A stretch of 8,998 nt of DNA, from positions 1-8,998 of the forward strand of contig JAGHBR010000404.1 in assembly GCA_021160885.1 (NCBI GenBank), given 5' to 3'. Origin of the DNA: Caldisericaceae bacterium. Its GTDB lineage: Bacteria; Calditrichota; Calditrichia; Calditrichales; Calditrichaceae. The notes below the pieces were generated by a model that did not search any database, was not told the DNA's origin, and saw nothing but the letters and a program-made list of their open reading frames with translations. Position numbers and translations under genes: made by a program. Positions 5,972 through 8,998 of this stretch are shown in pieces (position 1 is the first letter of the stretch; each line of letters starts with the position of its first letter).

Positions 5972-5984
5972 CAAGGAGCAAACA

Positions 5985-7367
5985 ATGAGTGATTTTACCA
6001 TATTACTTATTGACGATGAACCGGCGCAGTTGATTTCATTAAAAACCTTTTTAAAGCGCAGAAACTATACCGTTTTCACTGCTGAGTCCGGAACGGAAGG
6101 GCTGAAGATTCTGCAGAACAATCCAGTCGATCTGGTTTTAACCGATTATCGCATGCCGGACATTTCAGGTCTGGAAGTGGTAAAACAGGCACAGCAAATT
6201 AATCCTGAAATTCCGGTAGTGGTCATTACGGCCTACAGCCAGATCGAAGAAGCGGTGCAGGTAATGAAAGAAGGCGCCTTCGACTACCTTTCCAAACCTA
6301 TTGACTTGGACGCGCTGGAGGTTTTAATAAAAAAGGCCCGCGAACGGCAATATTTGATTTCCGAAAACAAAATTTTAAAAGAACAACTTAAAGAAAAATA
6401 CCGCTTTGATGCCATCATTTCACAGAGTGGCGCCATGGAAACGGTTCTGAATACAGCCGGACGCGTGGCGCGCAGCAAAGCGACCGTACTGATAAGAGGA
6501 GAAAGCGGCACCGGTAAAGAATTGATTGCGCGGGCCATCCACTATGCCAGCGACCGTTCTTCCAAACCACTTGTAATTATCAACTGCGCTGCTTTGTCAC
6601 CAGGCCTTTTAGAAAGCGAACTGTTTGGACACGAAAAAGGCGCCTTTACCGGCGCCATCAGCCAGCGCATTGGTCGTTTTGAACAGGCCCATGGCGGCAC
6701 ATTGTTCATTGATGAGGTTGGCGACCTGCCCCTGCAAACCCAGATTAAACTTTTACGTGCTTTACAATTTGGAGAGTTTGAACGCGTGGGCGGAAACCAG
6801 ACCATTAAAATAGATGTCCGCGTCATTGCCGCCACCAATCGAAATTTAGAAGAATTGATCCAGAAAGGCGAATTTCGTGAAGACCTCTATTACCGTCTAA
6901 ATGTGGTTACTATTCACATTCCTCCTTTGCGGGAAAGAAAGGCCGATCTTCCTGTGCTGATTCGGCATTTTATTGAAAAATACGCTAAAGAAAATCAAAA
7001 ACCGGTTACCGGCATTTCCAAAGAGGCACAAGATTATCTGATGCGCTACCATTTCCCCGGCAACGTCAGAGAACTGGAAAATATCATTGAGCGGGCGGTA
7101 GTTCTGGCTCGTAATCCAGTGATTACCATTGCTGACCTACCACAAGGTTTGGAAATACAACACGAACAATCGATATTTAATCCTAAAGATTTTTCACACA
7201 GTTATGAAGAAAAGATGGCAGCTTTTGAGAGAGCAATGATTGAACAAGCATTAAAACTGAAACATGGCAATCAATCCCAGGCAGCCCGTTTGTTAGGTAT
7301 TTCGGAACGCCATCTTCGTTCCCGCATGCAAAGGTTGAACATTGTTAACACCATGCGCAACCGTTAG
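5985..7367 (+). CDS. NtrC-family sigma-54-dependent response regulator
   Basis: This 460-residue protein has the complete three-domain layout. The receiver (about 1-122) has acidic pocket D10/D11, phosphoacceptor D54, T82 and K104. The AAA+ domain (about 143-380) has Walker A GESGTGKE at 172-179, the sigma-54-contacting loop GAFTGA at 219-224, Walker B GGTLFIDEVGD at 237-247, and the R-finger region ending FREDLYYRLNV. A Fis-type helix-turn-helix lies at about 427-450 (NQSQAARLLGISERHLRSRM). It should be activated by phosphorylation and use ATP to open sigma-54 promoters from upstream sites. AAGGAG at 5973-5978 places the start firmly at ATG 5985. It follows the barrel gene by 13 bp and probably shares its promoter, so autoregulation is possible. 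The cognate kinase is not in the window. All key residues are intact. Confidence 0.95.
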   Translation: MSDFTILLIDDEPAQLISLKTFLKRRNYTVFTAESGTEGLKILQNNPVDLVLTDYRMPDISGLEVVKQAQQINPEIPVVVITAYSQIEEAVQVMKEGAFDYLSKPIDLDALEVLIKKARERQYLISENKILKEQLKEKYRFDAIISQSGAMETVLNTAGRVARSKATVLIRGESGTGKELIARAIHYASDRSSKPLVIINCAALSPGLLESELFGHEKGAFTGAISQRIGRFEQAHGGTLFIDEVGDLPLQTQIKLLRALQFGEFERVGGNQTIKIDVRVIAATNRNLEELIQKGEFREDLYYRLNVVTIHIPPLRERKADLPVLIRHFIEKYAKENQKPVTGISKEAQDYLMRYHFPGNVRELENIIERAVVLARNPVITIADLPQGLEIQHEQSIFNPKDFSHSYEEKMAAFERAMIEQALKLKHGNQSQAARLLGISERHLRSRMQRLNIVNTMRNR

Positions 7368-7440
7368 AAGGCATGCTGCAACTTGCAAAGAAAAACAGTC
7401 CCTTCCCTTCAACTGGAGGAGACACATAAGTGAGGATTCC
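7368..7440. other. Convergent intergenic gap without a clear terminator
   Basis: The 73 bases between the regulator stop and the stop of the aromatic-pathway gene contain a short palindrome (TGCAA-C-TTGCA) but no stable GC-rich stem followed by a T run on either strand. Transcription of the two converging genes may overlap or end by another mechanism. Confidence 0.5.
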
Positions 7441-8998
7441 TTATTTTAAATAGGGCTTCAGGCTTTGCACCAGGTGTTTAAATTGCTTTTCATCCAGGGC
7501 CTGCGGGCCATCGCTTAAAGCCGTTGAAGGGTTGAAATGCACTTCTACCATCAGGCCATCAGCTCCTGCAGCAGCGGCCGCCAGGGAAAGGGGTTCTACT
7601 AGTTTACTGACTCCACTGGCATGGCTCGGATCGGCAATGACCGGCAGATGAGTCAATTCTTTTAATAATGGAATCGCGCTAATATCCAGGGTGTTTCTGG
7701 TAGCGGTTTCAAAGGTTCTGATGCCCCTTTCACACAGTATTACATTGGGATTCCCCTGGGCCAGAATGTACTCAGCCGAAAGCAAAAATTCCTTAACCGT
7801 GGCCATCATCCCACGTTTTAAAAGGACGGGTTTATTCACTTTGCCCACTTCCCGTAACAGAACAAAATTTTGCATGTTGCGGGCTCCGATTTGCAGAACA
7901 TCTACATATTGAGCAACCAGCTCAACGGTTTCTACGGAAAGCACTTCGCTAACGGTAGGCATATTAAAAAGTTCGCCAGCTTCTCTTAATAGTTTTAATC
8001 CTTCTTCGCCCAGGCCCTGAAAACTGTAAGGACTGGTTCTGGGTTTAAAGGCGCCACCTCGCAAAAGATGAGCTCCATGTTCATGTACGATTTTAGCGCT
8101 CTCTATCATTTGATGGCGACCTTCCACACTGCAGGGCCCGGCAATAATCACAAAATGACCTTCTCCGATTCTATTTTGTCCCACTTCAATAATCGTAGGT
8201 TCAGACTTGTATTCCCGACTGTACAGAGGCCCGGAAACTTTACTCTTTTTTACTTTTCGTTTTTGGGGTTCAAATTCACTGGCTTCGAACTTGGGATAAG
8301 AGCCGCAAATGTAAAGGAAACCGGTTAGTTTTTTGATTTCTTCCAGTCCCGCAGCCACATTTTCATCATTGGTATGACCATCAATATCCACAAAAAAATG
8401 GTATTTCCAGGGCTCGGTTTTATGCGGACGTGAAGATAGCTGCGTCATGTTTACTTTGTATTTTTCGAACACTCCCAAACACTGATAAAGCATACCAGGT
8501 TGGTCCAGCGTATCAAATACAATGGTTGATTTACAGGGCAGGTACGCTTCTTTTTCGATTTGTAGAGGTTCTGCAGACAGCAGAACAAATCGTGTTTGAT
8601 TGTGAGGGTAGTCTTCAATATTTTCCTGTAAAATCTTCAATCCGTAAATTTTTGCCGACTCCGCGCTGGCAATTGCGGCAGTGTCGGTTAGGTTCTTTTC
8701 AGCAATCAGCTTTACGCTGCCTGCCGTGTCATAGGTGGGCAGTACATCACAATGATTAAATTTCCTTAGAAATACTTCGCACTGAGCAATGGCTGCCGGA
8801 TGCGAATAAATGGTTTTAATGTTATTTAAAGTAGCCTGCGGATGGGCAATAAGTGAATGGTGGATGGGAATTACTACTTCACGAACGATGGTCAGTTTGT
8901 TTTCAAGAAGTAAATCGTAGGTATGAATAATGTTACCCATAATGGAATTTTCAATTGGTAACAAACCAAAATCAATTTTATTTTTTTTCAGCGCATCA
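7441..8998 (-). CDS. Fused prephenate dehydratase - ACT - DAHP synthase (5' end outside window)
   Basis: The frame stays open to the window edge, so the true start lies beyond 8998; the TTG at 8962-8964 is internal. Residues are numbered from the first complete codon (8995-8997). Residues 1 to about 150 are the later part of prephenate dehydratase, starting in the DFGLLPIENSIMGN motif and including the catalytic HNQTRF (T135, R136, F137). About 155-240 is an ACT domain (DQPGMLYQCL, then SSRP) like the phenylalanine-sensing domain of PheA. After a basic linker, about 265-518 is a class I-beta DAHP synthase. Its metal ligands are C289 (AGPCSVEG), H459 (ADPSHASG), E485 (VEVH) and D496 (SDG); their 170/196/207 spacing equals C102/H272/E298/D309 of the Thermotoga enzyme as I remember it. 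It thus joins the first step of the shikimate pathway to the step making phenylpyruvate. The ACT domain may inhibit both with phenylalanine; that is inference. The 3' end looks intact. Confidence 0.93.
   Translation of the reverse strand, partial: DALKKNKIDFGLLPIENSIMGNIIHTYDLLLENKLTIVREVVIPIHHSLIAHPQATLNNIKTIYSHPAAIAQCEVFLRKFNHCDVLPTYDTAGSVKLIAEKNLTDTAAIASAESAKIYGLKILQENIEDYPHNQTRFVLLSAEPLQIEKEAYLPCKSTIVFDTLDQPGMLYQCLGVFEKYKVNMTQLSSRPHKTEPWKYHFFVDIDGHTNDENVAAGLEEIKKLTGFLYICGSYPKFEASEFEPQKRKVKKSKVSGPLYSREYKSEPTIIEVGQNRIGEGHFVIIAGPCSVEGRHQMIESAKIVHEHGAHLLRGGAFKPRTSPYSFQGLGEEGLKLLREAGELFNMPTVSEVLSVETVELVAQYVDVLQIGARNMQNFVLLREVGKVNKPVLLKRGMMATVKEFLLSAEYILAQGNPNVILCERGIRTFETATRNTLDISAIPLLKELTHLPVIADPSHASGVSKLVEPLSLAAAAAGADGLMVEVHFNPSTALSDGPQALDEKQFKHLVQSLKPYLK

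Noticed and set aside
6284..6838. Antisense open frames within the NtrC-type gene
   Set aside because: They are frame shadows of a strongly conserved coding sequence and have no domains or initiation signals.
7384..7394. TGCAA-C-TTGCA palindrome as a terminator
   Set aside because: The arms are 5 bp and the loop is a single base, too small for a stable stem, and no T run follows.
8962..8964. TTG as the start of the dehydratase/DAHP synthase gene
   Set aside because: The frame continues upstream as DALKKNKIDFG, which is prephenate dehydratase sequence, so the gene runs off the window.
1..8998. CRISPR array, tRNA, rRNA or riboswitch
   Set aside because: I saw no regularly spaced repeats with unique spacers, no cloverleaf with a T-arm signature, no rRNA motif and no recognisable riboswitch core on either strand by eye.

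Overview
The window comes from a diderm, respiratory bacterium. It carries a signal-peptide-bearing outer-membrane beta-barrel protein, a Rieske/cytochrome b pair, a seven-heme NapC/NirT-type cytochrome and a sigma-54 activator. Moderate G+C, A/T-rich intergenic DNA and the gene set recall the FCB side of the tree, possibly a Calditrichota (Caldithrix-like) organism. That placement is an impression from protein flavour and is not demonstrated here.

Layout. (1) 1-125: the right end of an insertion sequence, with the last 31 codons of a DDE transposase and its terminal repeat. (2) 121-815, minus strand: a Rieske iron-sulfur gene overlapping by 4 bp a cytochrome b gene. The cytochrome b gene is cut off after about 98 codons by the insertion sequence, which supplies the stop codon. 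(3) 816-1593: about 780 bp without a credible gene, holding degenerate TAAGAGTTAAGGGT repeats and a two-armed palindromic repeat that looks like a dispersed REP/MITE-type element. (4) 1594-2553: an aldo/keto reductase. (5) 2652-3077: a stand-alone CheY-like receiver protein, convergent with and overlapping by 4 bp the next gene. (6) 3074-4573, minus strand: a membrane-anchored seven-heme cytochrome resembling the Geobacter quinone-oxidising cytochrome ImcH. (7) 4574-4795: a divergent control region with a good minus-strand sigma-70-type promoter, a plus-strand -24/-12-like element and CGACCTA repeats exactly 20 bp apart. (8) 4796-7367: a probable two-gene operon of a 391-aa outer-membrane beta-barrel protein and an NtrC-family sigma-54 activator. 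(9) 7441-8998, minus strand: a prephenate dehydratase-ACT-DAHP synthase fusion, with its 5' end outside the window.

How the genes may work together. The most coherent unit is 2652-7367: an inner-membrane quinol-oxidising multiheme cytochrome, a divergently transcribed outer-membrane barrel, and the barrel's co-transcribed sigma-54 activator. The candidate activator sites lie between them. This could be a regulated electron-export or envelope module, but the link is inferred from position and candidate sites only. No sensor kinase for either response regulator is in view. The truncated cytochrome b suggests that a Rieske/b-type quinol oxidase has been lost or is being lost in this lineage, while the ImcH-like enzyme stays intact. 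The aromatic-pathway fusion at the right edge is unrelated, but its architecture is notable.
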